From: Anadara kagoshimensis
Taxonomy: Eukaryota > Mollusca > Bivalvia > Arcoida > Arcidae
Direction: 5' to 3'
NCBI GenBank assembly: GCA_021292105.1
Contig: CM037869.1
Span: 28,039,536 to 28,103,535 of the forward strand
Length of the DNA: 64,000 bases
Both the position numbers and the translations under genes were made by a program. Numbering within the stretch: position 1 is the first letter of the stretch; each line of letters begins with the position of its first letter. Below the pieces are notes generated by a model. That model did not search any database, was not told the origin of the DNA, and saw nothing but the letters and a program-made list of their open reading frames with translations. Shown piece by piece: positions 13,651 to 26,805 of the stretch.

Positions 13651-14088
13651 AGAACATATGAGAAAGAACTCGTGGTGTAGAAATAAACGAGTGCGTGTTG
13701 GCATAATGATTAATGTACACTTATGCTAAATATGATGGAATTCAGTTTTCCCGGGATCGGTACTTAAGGCAAACAAAAAACTTTGTACATGTACGACAAT
13801 ACATTATAATAAAATAACATACAAATATATTTTGAATAGTGTTTAATATTACAATCTTTACAAACTGTATAACATTTTCCTTACATGAACACATTTTAAC
13901 ATGAACCTATACAGCAGGTATATTATTTGGTAGCTGATATAAACACAAATCAAGATGAATAATCCAAAAAGTAATTTCTTTATGAGTACCTATTTTAATT
14001 ATACATATATAATAAAACAGATACAAGGATTTCAATCAACCAGTGCATTATGCAGCCTTTGAGTTGCACCTGAAAACTAAAGTCTGAA
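13651..14088. other. short non-coding gap
   Basis: AT-rich sequence downstream of the integrase-core gene. I see no gene or repeat beyond short AT runs. Confidence 0.5.
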
Positions 14089-17000
14089 TTATGATATAAT
14101 ATTGCTGTGCAGTAGTTTAAAGTATTGCTGCAGTGCCTGTTGCCAATCTGTTGCATTGACCCATCCATTTAATCGAAATATCTCTTGGGCTTGCAAGTCA
14201 AATTGGGGCGATCCACTACGGGATGCAATTTCTGTAACAGAATAAGCAAATCTAATATCCTCCTCCTGTAATGGTTGTAGGCAATTTAGGAAGCCGCCTA
14301 AAATGTAAAAATAGAATGAAAACTGATTGTTTTTAATACAAATGAACTAAATGCTATGGGGAACTTCTTCTGGAGGTTCGAAGTCCCAGCTCGAACCGCA
14401 CCTTACAGTTCCACAAATACCGTGACATAAAAAAAAATTAAATTGTTATTACACAAAAACACACCAAATTTTCAAATGTAAATAAAATAGAGTTTATACC
14501 TTGCCATCAGGCCTACAACTAGAAAAATAGTGTGAAATAAAGCCAACAGATTTTATGTACTATTCTTATCGTTAATTTTTGTCGGATTTTGAATTGGGAA
14601 TGATTCATAATAAACGTGAAAGATTGTTATTAGAGCACATCTAGAAATGTGAATTGTACTTAAATTAACTTACGAGATTCATCTGGAATATCATACATGA
14701 ATGTTGGTCTACCGCCGGGACAGACGCTTTGTCTGGAGTTGGAAATATAGTGATGGTTCCATCGGTCCATCAAAAGATCCAAATCATGTTGTATTACAGG
14801 CATAAAGCAAAACCTAATTGAACAACTGAAAATTAAATCAGAAAAAATCATTATAAATATTATTAGACAAATACTCGTATGTCATAATTACGAATCTCGT
14901 ACTACAAAAAATAGAGAACGTAGGTTTCCATAATTGCAATTCGTAATGGGTGACGGTATTGTAATATCTAGACCAAAATGAGAAAAATTAAAACACAAGA
15001 TCATTTATTGTGGCAATGATCCTTAACATACTACAGGCATAAACCATTAATATCTTTTTCAAAAATGGCAACAGACTGTAGCCCCCTCAAACTGTTTAGC
15101 CATATAATCTGAATTGCCTTACATATGACTTCTGTTTCCTTTTTGAAAACCTCCAAAAGCTTCTAAATCTTTGAAAAACGATATCCACCAATCACTTTGT
15201 TGGCGTCTTAACATGCTCCACCAAGCTTCTATCCGCTACAAGAAAATTTACATGGAATTGCATTGGAATAATACAGGTGAAGCATATAATCACAAAAAAA
15301 TGTAGAAATAGTTTAACAATATTAATGTTAAAAACTAGAAAACAAAATGACCTGAAGAATCTTTTTGTGTCAGGTTACTTCGGTTTTGTCAATATTTTTT
15401 TTATTGTAATAAACAAATGTAGATTGAATAGTCACAATCAATCTATTCAAAGCAATTTATGATGAGGTAAACTCTTTTTGATATATAGGTCGAAACACAG
15501 ACCTTTTTCAGTATTATTGTTTGTATCAGGGTTTTTATTTGACGCTAGATTTTTTAAAATGTTATCGTTAAACTACCTGATTTAAAACAGATTTAACCAC
15601 TCGGAAGCTAAATGGACCTGCAAAGTCATCAGTGGCATAATGTCTGAATGTACACTGCAGAGCTCCCATAACACAGTTTTCGGTCCCTGGATCCGTCTGA
15701 AGAATAGTCGGGCAACCTTAAATAAGATTATAATTATGTGAACTTTTACAGATTCAATAAAACATTGTAAAACTGTATTTAGAGGTCACATTGATTCATT
15801 CAATGAATGAATTATATAATAGAAGAGTCAAACGTTTTCTATGTGTGTATTATCTCTCTGTCCGTCCATTTGTCTCCTCCTAATTCGTTTGACAGATTCC
15901 AACCAAATTTTGTGTATGACTTCCTTCTTGAAATGGAGTGCGCACAAACAGACTTATTTTGTGTCTCATTCATAATCAAACACATATTCACTTTTAACTA
16001 TGCAAAACTTTAATGTATTAACCGTGACGTATTAAATTCACGGGAATAATGAGTCTAAAAACATTAAGGTAATTTAAAGTATTTTAGTCCATCCGTCCAT
16101 TACTCTATCTCTTTCTAAACCATTTGGCAGATTTTAAACAACTTTTGAGTATGGCTTCCTTATAGAAGTGGGGTGTGCAAGAACACATTTATATTGCAAT
16201 CAAACCCCAGGGCATGTGGATATGCGAAGTCCTACTCTAGTTTTTTAGTTTTTAATATGCGTCTAATTATACATAAAATTGATAGAGTTTTATAGTATTT
16301 TTTAAGTTTACAAGTACTAGTATCATTACCTTTTAATTCATCTACACATCTTACATAATGGAAGGCAACTATGTCTGGGTTGTTGTTTGATGGACCGACT
16401 TCAAGCCATAATATCTTACGTGAATATCTAGAAATGTTATAAAAATTGTTGTATTACTATTTTATATGATACAATTTATAGAATAGTGTTACACGTTAAC
16501 TCTTAGTATAGTATGCATGTGACAAAGGTCATTTTGTCCCATCGTCTGGCATTCGTACCATAAGTAGTGACTTCTTGATTTTTACAAATAGTCACTGTCA
16601 CCTTCACGTCACAGTACAGTGATTTTTATAATATTGTATAGTATCTTGGACACATAGTGAAACTGTGTAAAAATAGGATGCAAATAAATAAGAGACTTAT
16701 CTGACATTGGCACGATCAATTGCTTGATTTAACCTCACATTTGTGTATACTGTGATTCACAATATGATCATTGTTCTATCACACAAAGGTATGGTTGAAT
16801 ACAACACTGTTGAAGCAATTAAAGACACATTTGTACCGCTTTGCAGAGCTCTTCTGGTCATTAAACCGAAATGAAGAGCTCTGATTTGGTTTTGTTTCTG
16901 TACATGTATTAATGTAATATTTAGTTTTTACAACGATCTGTTATGCTTCATAAATATGTTGCTTTCCTGTCAAGTTTACGCTATCTAAATTAAGTAGGTA

Positions 17001-20000
17001 TTAATGATGCGCCTATTACCCAGTCTGAGGGTTGGTTTAAAAAGAAAAATAAATAAGGTGTGAACGTAGGTTGAAAATGTTGCTACCTCAAAATGAAATA
17101 CATACCCATCTATACAACCGTGTATGGGAAATCCATAGGGCTTCAGTTTGTCGTATCTGCAAATACCGAATAAAATCCTTTACCAAGCCCATCAAAAGTA
17201 TCTCCCTTTAGATGTACTGTTTTAATTGTAAATCCAAAACAAGACTTAATGTACAATGTTTAAGAAGTAGATATTTCATTAAACCTTGTCGTCTGTTGGC
17301 CATGTTTTTTTAACAAAGTTTTTTCTAATAACTGATTTATTTCAGCAGATAAAGAATAATTTTTTTTATTACTTGCTAGATTAAAATCTTTGCAAATTTT
17401 GATATAAAATAGGTTAAATTCAACAGATTGTAAGTTTTCTTCCAGAGGAAAACAACCTTAATCTCTTTAATTAGTTTCAAGATAGTCGTAACTGCAAACT
17501 CTAATAAAAAGCCATTTCAGAAGCAATAACTCCTCGGTGGGTTTCCAGAAAGATAATGGGATTTATCAGATCTTTTAGAAAAAATTTTGAGTACAAGACA
17601 ACTAATATATTATGCATAAGGGCCTGGGACGTTTTTGTTAAATTTACTAACCCATCTACATGCCAGATGTGATTAGGTCCATTAGTTCTATAAATCTTCC
17701 TTTTAATTCTGCGTCTTCCTCGAAAATTTACAGCCAGTGGGTCGATTTCTTTCATTAATTTCATCACTTGATCTCTTTAAATTAAGTAGACAAATAGAAA
17801 TGACACCATGTGAAAAAGATGACGATTAGGCCGGTTGCTCACCTGACACAGAACCGAATAAAAGAAAAGATATATAAATAAAATCTAGAAGAAGAAAATT
17901 TATGACCTTGAACTAATTTAAGACAAGACGGAAACCAAATAATAAGTGATTTAATTATCTTAAAAATTAATCCAGATATTCCGATCAAAACAAACAAAAC
18001 AAAACTAAATCATGACTTTAATATGACATTGACCTAACTATAAAGAGTCTTGTAAGCCAGGTAAGCCAGGGTTGTGATTATATTCAGTGAGAGCTTTGTA
18101 TACAAACCAGCAGCCAAAAATTCATATCAAATGAAAAAAGAAATCCCGACCGATACAAGACACCTAGCAATAAATAATAAGACATTTTAATGCGAGATAC
18201 TCATTTTACAAAGTTTAATAATAAACATGAAAAACATAAACTGCATTTCGTTAGAATTTTTGCGGAATCGACAAATTATATACTAAGAGGAATAGAAAAG
18301 CCAAATTGCATATCAGATTTTGTCTCAATTCCAAAACATTTGTTTACAATTTTGTACCAGTGTTAACTTGACCTGTTTAAGCAACCATAGAAATTTCATG
18401 AGCAACCTAAAATTGCAACAGCTCACTGATGCTTCTGACCAAGGTTCACGGAAATCTATCAAGTAGTTTTAGATGAGATGTCTAAATAAGTGTTAACTTA
18501 AAACCCCTCATTTTATAATTTGCAAAATAAATACAAAACGCATATTTATCGAGGAATTTTTTACAAACCTAGCGAACAATAAATATTAAAAACTTAATAT
18601 AGATCATAATTCCGTGATCTGCCTTGTACTAATCTGTAGTTGAATTTATAATGCTAGTTCACTGTCACACAATGTTGCACATAGCTGTGTACCACTTGGT
18701 CACATTTTATGATTAAATTAACACTAATTCAGTTAAGGGCAAACGGCAAGGAAATTAAATCAGTTACAAGTCCCCTGTGCGGATTCGAATTCCGGTCGCC
18801 TTGGTAAAAGATGAATGTAAATCTACTAGGTCACTGTGGCCCCTGTACGTCAAATGCCACTAATTTAGTTAGGAATGAACATTTTGATAATGTAACTGAT
18901 AAATTAAGTCGTATACAAGAAAATTTTGAAAATTGCTTAATTGAATGCGTACATCATAAAACAATATATTTGACAATTTCTAGAAATAGGCAAGGATACT
19001 ATCTTCAAAATTTATCTTATAATACCTTTTGTAATGAACCGACTCGGTGGTCTAATGGATAAAGCGTCTGCCTCGAGAGCGGGAGGTTGCGGGTTCGATC
19101 CCGCACCGGGTCATACATAAGACTGAAAAATTTGAGATACTGCTTTCATGCCTGGCGCTCGGTATTTAAAGGACAGAGTATCGACTGATTCACCCAGATG
19201 TCAGTATAATGTGACTGGGGGAGTGGTACGCTTGTCTGCGGCGTATTGACTCTCTGTGAACTAGCACGCTAACAGTGCCCTGAGTTGCACACTAGTACAA
19301 AGCAGACCATAAGACACACTCGCACATTACACGCATACACGAACTGTTCTTAGATTAATCCTTAGAGATGATTAAAAAAATGTTCTCGTCGCGAATGGCT
19401 GAAAGATTGCCGATACGACGTTAAACTCCATTACCACCACCACCTTTTATAATGTCCGTCAGTACATTTTGAAATCAAACTCCTAGTAAACCAAATTTTC
19501 AAGTATGGAAAAAGAAACACAAATTTGGAAGCTTTATTCCATTATAAAACTGAAATGTTTTAAGTCGAGTGATAAAATAAACAAAGGTATAACTTTTACC
19601 TTCGTACATGGTAATTTTTCTGTCTCAGAATATCTGTCATCTGTCGATATCCAACTGTATGTGGCAAATCAGGTAACAACCTCTGAAATCATTATTTAAC
19701 ACTTGAATTTCTCGGAATTGCGTCAGATTTTCTGTAAGTATGTAACTTAAAAATGTAATTAAATCATTCTTTGTTGCTCGATGCTTTACAACGTCGGCTG
19801 TACTGAAACTAGCGTTGTCATTTAGGTTGAAATTTGTAAGAACACCTATATATGCAGATAGTGTTATACTTGGTGTAGAAAGATAAGCAACAAACAAACT
19901 GGTATTTTGACAACTTTACAACAACTGATTCGTTCAGACAATAGTATAAAACAAACAACAGTTACCTGTATTGTCATCTTAATTTCGTCTGTGGAATTGT

Positions 20001-20651
20001 TAGTTGGACCTCTTCTTGAAGGCATTCCCATCTTCTTGGCTTTTTTTCTAATAGCATTTGAACTAAATAAGTAAACATATTTGACGTCATTTTGTTTAAT
20101 TTTTCCATTTTAAACATGAGGCTCAATGGAACTGTGCTATAAATTGCAAAAAATAAATCATTACCTTGACCTTGAACCTCCAATATTTCAAAAACAAGTC
20201 AAAAAAGTGAAAGTTTTATTTTAAAACCCTCAATAATATCTTTTTAGGGAGAAAGCCACAGAAGTCATGAAGTCAAGACCTTGACCTTAGATCACAACTT
20301 CATTTGGAAAAGCATTGCAAAAAAATATCAGAACAGAAACCCAATTTAAAAAAACACAGCAATAATAACCTACTTCATAGACAAACAGATTTAGCACAAA
20401 AACATGTAACATTTGTTCCAGTGAATTTCACAAATTGTACAAACTAGATTCTGTCCAGTAGTTTCAGACGAGGCATCAAAAATCAGTATTTAGTTAAAAA
20501 CATTGATAAAACACCCATTTTACAAAGTTTGAAAAATATACGCAAAAAACTAATTTTTTGAGCAAATTTGACTAAGTTCACAAAATATATACTTAATGGC
20601 TCGTAGAAGCTAAATACTAGTATTACATTTGACTTTGCCTTCTACATTTGT

Positions 20652-20688
<37 letters not shown>

Positions 20689-21513
20689 TAATAAATTGAA
20701 GATGGGTCTTAGTGTTTCATCCACTGCTCCAACAACCAATTTCCCACATTAAATCGATGACCAATGATTACCGACTCACGGCGTCAAATGAACTGTTGAA
20801 CTAGTGCTTCTTAGGTCCTACATGACTTTGAGTCAAAATCGTTTAAAAGGCGATAAATCTTGACTCACTGCCTCTCTTTGGGCCCGACACGCCGGTTTAT
20901 CGCAAGTCTACCTTTGGTCGCAAAATCGAACCCTGGTGGACAGTTATTTTGAAAAGGGAATGAAGACTCGGTGTTTCCCTCCGCTATTCACACTTCCGGT
21001 GAATTTCCTTTAACTTCACTCTACATCGGTCACGTGGTCAGCACTTCGCCTTTGTGAGGCGCCTCTGTTCCAGAACTCTCATATTTGCGAGGCGAGCTAA
21101 CTTTCAGGTGTATATAGGGGCGTGTTTTCATTCCATGTTCAGAACTTCTTTCATGTCATTATGTCAGAATTTACCGAAAAGGTTTATTATTTTACTATAA
21201 TTGCGGGGAATCCTAATATTTTTTTAAAAGAAATCCAAAATCGGAGAGGGATTGTATATGTTAAAACCTCGGTTTATTGATTGTATTTGCCAATAAATTT
21301 AAATAATATTGTGATTTTTTATAACTATGAGCAGACTTCATGATGGATGTATGTTTTACCATGGTCTTTCCATGAATAACATATTCATATTTTTACGAAG
21401 TATTTTGCTCAAGAAAAAACTTACCTTAACTTTATACTGTGAATTTTTTCTAGTATTTCGGATATCTCTCTATAACTCAATTGTTTTTCAACATAATGCC
21501 GGATGATATTCAT
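14089..21513 (-). CDS. integrase-core (rve-type DDE) domain protein, ten exons, intact
   Basis: Ten - strand exons join in perfect phase with GT-AG borders: 21513-21425, 20062-19966, 19682-19600, 17774-17652, 17156-17106, 16427-16330, 15716-15577, 15235-15123, 14825-14674, 14297-14089. They total 1155 nt, or 384 codons plus stop. Residues 1-110 carry a helix-turn-helix-like region (LSYREISEIL, GMPSRRGPTNNS). The integrase core holds WHVDGYDKLKPYG (D130), LQTDPGTEN (D189) and NQRIEAWW (E230), i.e. a DDE set with spacers of 58 and 40. After the core comes FMPVIQHDLDLLMDRWNHH and a PGGRPTFMYDIP segment usual in this animal family. The ATG at 21513 is two codons inside a possible acceptor, and a donor-bearing segment lies at about 21866-21930, so an upstream exon is possible. 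The many small introns and lack of visible terminal repeats fit a host or domesticated gene, but the family is multicopy in molluscs. DNA strand transfer is inferred from the residues only. Confidence 0.87.
17830..18560 (-). repeat. diverged interspersed repeat (same type as 20150)
   Basis: GGCCGGTTGCTCACCTGA at the left end resembles, inverted, the CAGGTGAGC end of the 25671 element. The body shares a CAAGTAGTTTTAGATGAGATGTC segment with the 20150-20570 copy. Strongly diverged; it lies in an integrase gene intron. Confidence 0.35.
18612..18842 (-). mobile_element. tRNA-derived SINE in an integrase-gene intron
   Basis: The - strand head has TGACCTAGTAG (box A-like) and GGAATTCGAATCC (box B). 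The body carries GTGCTAGTTCAC-like and TCACATTTTATG stretches, shared with 8551 and 31209. Its 3' tail is missing. Confidence 0.55.
19041..19444 (+). mobile_element. well-preserved tRNA-Arg-like SINE
   Basis: 19041-19113 is tRNA-like. The 7-bp acceptor stem GACTCGG/CCGGGTC pairs, box A is TGGTCTAATGG, box B is GGTTCGATCCC, and the anticodon-loop position reads CGA. The D-stem is mismatched and the T-loop is 6 bases, so it is not a functional tRNA. A ~300 bp body follows, then the tail GATACGACGTTAAACTCCATT and (ACC)n. It sits in the large intron between integrase exons 3 and 4 and is the best reference copy of the family in this window. Confidence 0.8.
20150..20570. repeat. diverged interspersed repeat
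   Basis: Contains TACCTTGACCTTGAACCT and GTCCAGTAGTTTCAGACGAG. It is related to 17830-18560 and, through the TGACCTTGACC motif, to the 25671 element. It lies in the intron between integrase exons 1 and 2. Confidence 0.3.
20650..20691. repeat. (CTAT)n microsatellite
   Basis: About ten CTAT units in a row in an integrase intron. Confidence 0.95.
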
Positions 21514-24500
21514 CGCCTCTGAAAAAAGATTAGTTTTATCAGATGGGAAAATGGCTCAAATCATAAACACGGTATAAAAAGAGGGTTTCTTAGTTTTAAC
21601 AAGTATGAACCGAGACTTTTTTATTTTCTTTTAAAATGAGCATGGATGATAAAAGTACCTAGATTTTTAAAAATGTGCTGTATTATTTTTATGTTTACAA
21701 CTAAATTAAAACTCTCGTAATAGTTAACGATTTTGAACTATAAATTACTAAAGTTGCATACTGAAATATTAATGATTCTGCATACGTTTAGCAATACCGT
21801 AATATACAAACTTAAAAATCATTAGTGATTGGTACTTTATTTAATACAAAGAATTAGATACTTACCCAAACTTTCCATCACAAAATCTTCTGCTAACTAT
21901 TTCAAGTTCTTCTTTAATATATAGTATCGGTTACACTCTTAAGATTAAAATGTCAAAGTTCGTCTTAAATTATTTTCGTTATCGGTTGGAAACCGGTTTA
22001 ATGTCACAGAAGAATGTTAATTAAAATTACTTTTGTATTTTGTCAATTATTCTTAATATAATGACAAAAACAAACTGCAATCAGTTGTTTTTTGTACTAG
22101 ATATATAGTAACAAAAAACAACTACTATCTGTTCTTTTTTGTCATTTTAATTTTAACTCTGACAAAAATGTATAGCTTATAGTTGTAATATGTACGTTGT
22201 TTGTTGACAAAAATGCACAACTACTAGTTGTTTTTTGACGGCCGCTATCGGCCATCGTACAGATCTAACTATGGGTAAAATCAAGAATTCAGATAGCACG
22301 TATATCGATTGTAATTTTGAGTCATGGAACCTGTGCGACTGACTTAACAGATTGATCTATAAACTACTTTGAATTTAATTTACAATTCTCTGTGATTTCA
22401 ATTCAAATCCATGGAAAAATATTCTTATATAGCACATACACATTTATTTATAGTGATAATTGTTGATTTTTTTTAACCTCGGCTCATATTTTGAAATGTT
22501 GTCATTTGTGGATTAGAATTATTGGCAGTATTTTATAGTTTAGATGACAAAGTGCTCTATAATATCACCTGTATAAGTTTTCTTATAGTGGTGTGTCAAG
22601 TATACATGTATTATCCTTGAGCTTATACTTGAAGTAACTAAAAAAGTATTAATGCAATTTAGAAATAAGACACTTGACTTTTGAATATATACATGGTTAT
22701 GGATAAAAATATGGTAAAGAGATGAAATGAAAGATGAGCATTCATGATGATAAGCATGAAAACATGGAAGACTGCAAAATAAAACAGATTAACCCGATAA
22801 CTTGATGTCTCCTGTGTCCCAGTGGTCAAATCATTGGTTTTGTTGTTTCAGTACTTTGATTTTTATTTAATTTATAGTAATACAATGATATTTTATACTT
22901 GTGTAAACCTGGTTATTTTCAAGAGTTTGTACCAGTGTTAAAAGTATTGCCCCTTGACTAGTTGATAGTCTACACCTACAAAGAACTGTTTTTAAAAATT
23001 AATTTTGAATTCATGTTTATTTTAGATAAAAAGAAACTATGCAGCAAATTATCAGGTATAAAACTACATACATGTGCATTTAGAATAATGATTAAGACAT
23101 GACTTTATATTATTGTCTCATTTGGCGACTACAGGTTTTACTTTTCAGGTGTCAGTGGCATCATTGGCAGTGTTGGTGTGTCAAAATGTGAAAGTTATAT
23201 ATAAAAATAAACTTTTTGAAAACTACTTACAAAGTTATGATTATTAATGATGATGATGATGCAAGTTGTTCGAAGTCAGTGAGATGATGACATGCAGGCA
23301 AACTTGTTCATAATATGTCCTGTCTTTCAAAAGATTCTTTCTATGGGGACTGAAGTTCCCAGTTTTGACAAATATGTTTGTCTCGGTGCCTATCGTTGGA
23401 ATCGCTTTGTTTTTCACCTTCTATGAAAGTACAAAAATTCAAGCCCTGGATTGTGTAGAAAGAAATTTGTTTATTTTGATGCTTCAACAATTAATTGTTG
23501 ATTTTATCAGTGTTTTGTTTTTGATTTGAGTTACAATCTATATAGACAGCAAGGTTTGAATATTGGTCAGTATTATGCATTTCTGCTTTTGTTCCAAATC
23601 AGACTTTTGTAAGTGATTTCAATGATTAATAGTTTTGTATAATATGGAAGTCAAATATGCTGGTTAACAGAATAGTAAAAACTTCAACCAGTTAGAGACC
23701 TTTTGACCAGTTAACTGGTTAATGCAACACTGGCTATAATGCATGATGAAGACTTTTGCAAATTTTGACTTAATAATATCAAGGTAATATTTTGCTCTAC
23801 TAAGCATATGTTCACGTTTGATTTTAGTTAAATGGTCAAAAGAAGATACAGATTGCCTGCGCAAACATTTTGCAGATATTGTTTTTTCCAGAAATCAGGA
23901 AAACAAGGGAAATTTACCAAGTAAGAAGTTTGACATTTCTGTTTGCCTCATATACTATAAGGCCTTTTGCAATGAAACTTCTCACACATGATCAGTGACA
24001 TATGTAGTTGTCCACCTGCTACATTTATTTAATGTTTAAAGTAAAGTCTCTACCCTTTGTCAAATAAACCATGTATGGGTAAATTCTATATTATTGGGCC
24101 TATTTCAATGTAACATGTATAATCTATGTACTTAATTTAAATTTTGTATATCACCTTTTTAGTTAAGTTATTGCCCTTTGTTGGTAAGGAAAATAGTGAA
24201 AATCGAAAAACTCCAAAGAAAATGCATTTTTAAGGTGGATAGGTGACATCCATCTTGAATTTTCATGACAGCAAGTATTGTGACATCATTTTCCTAGGTT
24301 TTTCTTTGAACTTTTTTTTTGTTGATGTGATAATTTTCTTCAACTTGTTTCAAATACCTTGATTACAAAATAAATAAAGAAAGGAATAGTACTTTAGCAT
24401 CGAGTCTGTATAATTTTGTTCTTGTCCCTTTTTCCACATTAGTTTTAGGCATTGCAATGTTAATTTTACTATATTAAGAGTCACAATTAACCTAAGAAAC

Positions 24501-25250
24501 TGAGCTTATGGCATGGTGTGTTATGTATTATACATCAATCCAATATGTGCATGCATCTCGCAATTAAATCTACAGGGCCATATTAAAAAAAAATATTGAA
24601 AGCACCTATTGACGACCTGTTTTGTACTGATAACTGAACTCAATTTCAGGACACATTAACCAACAAGTTGAAAAATACCTTGGTTTCAATTTCTTGGTCT
24701 TTTTTTGCTGCAAACAATATATAGCTTCAGTTGTGTGTGATATTTCAAAGAAAAGATTGCATATGATTCAAGGTTGCAATGGCTAAACATGAACATTATT
24801 ACATAACTAGCAGTTAATTGCATTTACATTCTGACCAAAGAAATGTCAGACATTTGGTTAAAGATGCCATTATAGTCTTTTTAAAAATATAATTTATCTG
24901 TACACATTAATGTATTTATAAACTGAATAATCTGTTACCCTCCTTTGAGAATATGCAGTAATGGCCATAAATTGTAAAAAATGACCAAAAGTGATAAAGT
25001 TTACTGAATAAATTGGAAAGATTACAGTAGAACTCCCCCCCCCCCACACACACACACCATGCCAACAATTTCCATCTGCAAAAAGGTGTTTGGTCCCTTT
25101 CCAAACTCAATTTTCAGATTACAGTTCACATGGTGGTCAGAGGTAGAACAGAAATGATGTCCTATATACAAATCTCCCTTTTTATTTTTCTACAATTTAT
25201 TCAACCATTACATTACTGATAATAATTATGCTTTTTTCCTTATTCTTTTA
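21514..25250. other. intergenic, no convincing gene
   Basis: AT-rich. A foldback-like tract at about 22020-22250 repeats TTGACAAAAATG and ACTAGTTGTTTTTTG in both orientations and may be a decayed MITE. A short open segment with a following GTAAG at about 23835-23914 reads CRYCFFQKSGKQGKFT and may be an exon linked to 25253, but the phases do not join. Nothing else is supported. Confidence 0.4.
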
Positions 25251-25252
25251 GG

Positions 25253-25414
25253 CAAATCAAAGATACTAGAGTATTTGAATACAACACGCCCTAAATCAGT
25301 AGAATTTTTACCAATAGAAGAGCAATATAAGAGAACGAGAACAAAATTGTTTAATGAACGTAAATCTCTTCGGCAGCAGCTGTCCAGAAATTTAAAAAAG
25401 ATTGCAAGTCCTTG
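25253..25414 (+). CDS. possible terminal exon, lysine-rich, unknown gene
   Basis: After a TTTTAG acceptor an open frame of about 53 codons reads KSKILEYLNTTRPKSV, then IEEQYKRTRTKLFNE, and stops at TGA. A second, decayed copy at 28290-28420 keeps the same amino-acid pattern (KSKILAYLKKACPKS), which suggests both came from a real coding exon, perhaps of a mobile element. Charged, helical in look, function unknown. Upstream exons were not traced. Confidence 0.4.
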
Positions 25415-25670
25415 AATTTTTAACTTTGGCTTTTATCCCTTTAATTGGCAGAAAAATTCATGAATTTTTACAAAATCGGTACCCTACTTTCAATGTAATT
25501 TTACGGGCATTTCCTGTTAACTTGGTAAATACCAACCCCCATATATTTTGCATCCCTTTATATCATAGTTTACTTTTAAGTTAGTTTAAACTCGGTATGT
25601 GTTGCTATGGCAACTAAGTACCAGAAAATAGATGAAAATATAAGAAAATTTGTTAAATTTTCCATTTTTA

Positions 25671-26805
25671 GCTCACCTGACTAAAGCCAGCGTGAGCTTA
25701 TGGTATGATGCAGCGTGTGTATGTGCATGCATGCATGCGTCCGTGAACTTAAACAACTTCTTCTCCTGCACCGAAAGATCTAGCATCCCAAACTTAATAT
25801 ACTTAATGCCCATGTTAAGTTCTACAAATTTTGTGAATAGATTTGACCTTAACCTTAGTTCAAGGTCACAGTGACCTTGTATGTAAAATGATAAAAATGA
25901 CTTCTTCTTGTGAACCAAAAGGCCTATAGACATCAAACTTTATATATATAATCAGTGTGTTGACTCCTACAAAGCTTGTAAATAGCTTTCACCTTGAACT
26001 AAGTTCCAGGTCACAGTGACCTTGTGTGAAAACACGCTAGAAATGACTTCTCATGAGCCAAAAGGCCTATAGACACCAAACTTTGTATATAGAATCAGCA
26101 TGTTGACTTCTACAAAGTTTGTGAACAGATTTGACCTTGCCCTTAGTTCAAGGTCACAGTGACCTTGTATGTAAAAATGCTAGAAATGACTTTTTGTCAT
26201 GAACCAAAAGGCGTATTAACATCAAACTTCATATATAAAATCAGTGTATAGACTTCTAGAAAGATTTGACCTTGCCTTTAGTTCCAGGTCACAGTGACCT
26301 ACTATGTAAAAACACTAGAAGTGACATCTTCTCATGAACCAAAAGGCCTATAGACACCAAATTTTGTATATAGAATCAGCATGTTGACTTTTACAAAGTT
26401 TGTGAATTGATTTGACCTTGACCTTAGTTCAAGGTTACAGTTGCTATGTATGTGAAAATGAAAAAATGACTTCTTCTTGTGAACCTAAAGGCCTATAGAC
26501 ATCAAACTTCAAATATAGAATCAGTGTGTAGACTTCTAAAAATTTTGTGAATAGATCTGATCTTGACCCACATGAAAGGTCAAAGGTGACCGTTTGTGCA
26601 AAAAATGCTAAGAATGACTTTTTGTCATGACCTATCAGGAATCTAGTCATCAAACTTCATACATAAAGTCATTGTGGTGAGTTCTAAAAAATTACAAATA
26701 GATTTGTCCTTGGTCTTATTACATGGTCAAAGTGGCAGAAAATTACTTTGATTTTGGCTAATGCACACCAGGTGAGCGATACAGGCCCAATTGGGCCTCT
26801 TGTTT
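25671..26805. mobile_element. 1.1 kb repeat element of ~142 bp units with palindromic AGGTCACAGTGACCT cores
   Basis: Bounded by GCTCACCTG (25671-25679) and its exact reverse complement CAGGTGAGC (26769-26777), followed by the palindromic GGCCCAATTGGGCC and CTCTTGTTT. I recognise these ends from abundant bivalve repeats. Inside are six tandem units of about 136-147 bp. Four units carry a perfect AGGTCACAGTGACCT at 25863-25877, 26008-26022, 26151-26165 and 26286-26300; the fifth and sixth (near 26431 and 26575) are degenerate. Units also share GAACCAAAAGGCCTATAGAC and TTTGACCTTGACCTTAG. No coding frame belongs to it. Confidence 0.75.

Noticed and set aside
12888..13729. Three + strand frames of 70-129 codons
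   Set aside because: They run through SINE and tRNA-like sequence and show no conserved pattern.
19041..19113. Functional tRNA gene
   Set aside because: D-stem mismatches, a 6-base T-loop and the attached SINE body and tail show a SINE head.
20700..21100. Possible SINE around the CAAAATCGAACCCTGG box at 20922
   Set aside because: Only a box B-like string; no box A, body or tail shared with the other copies.
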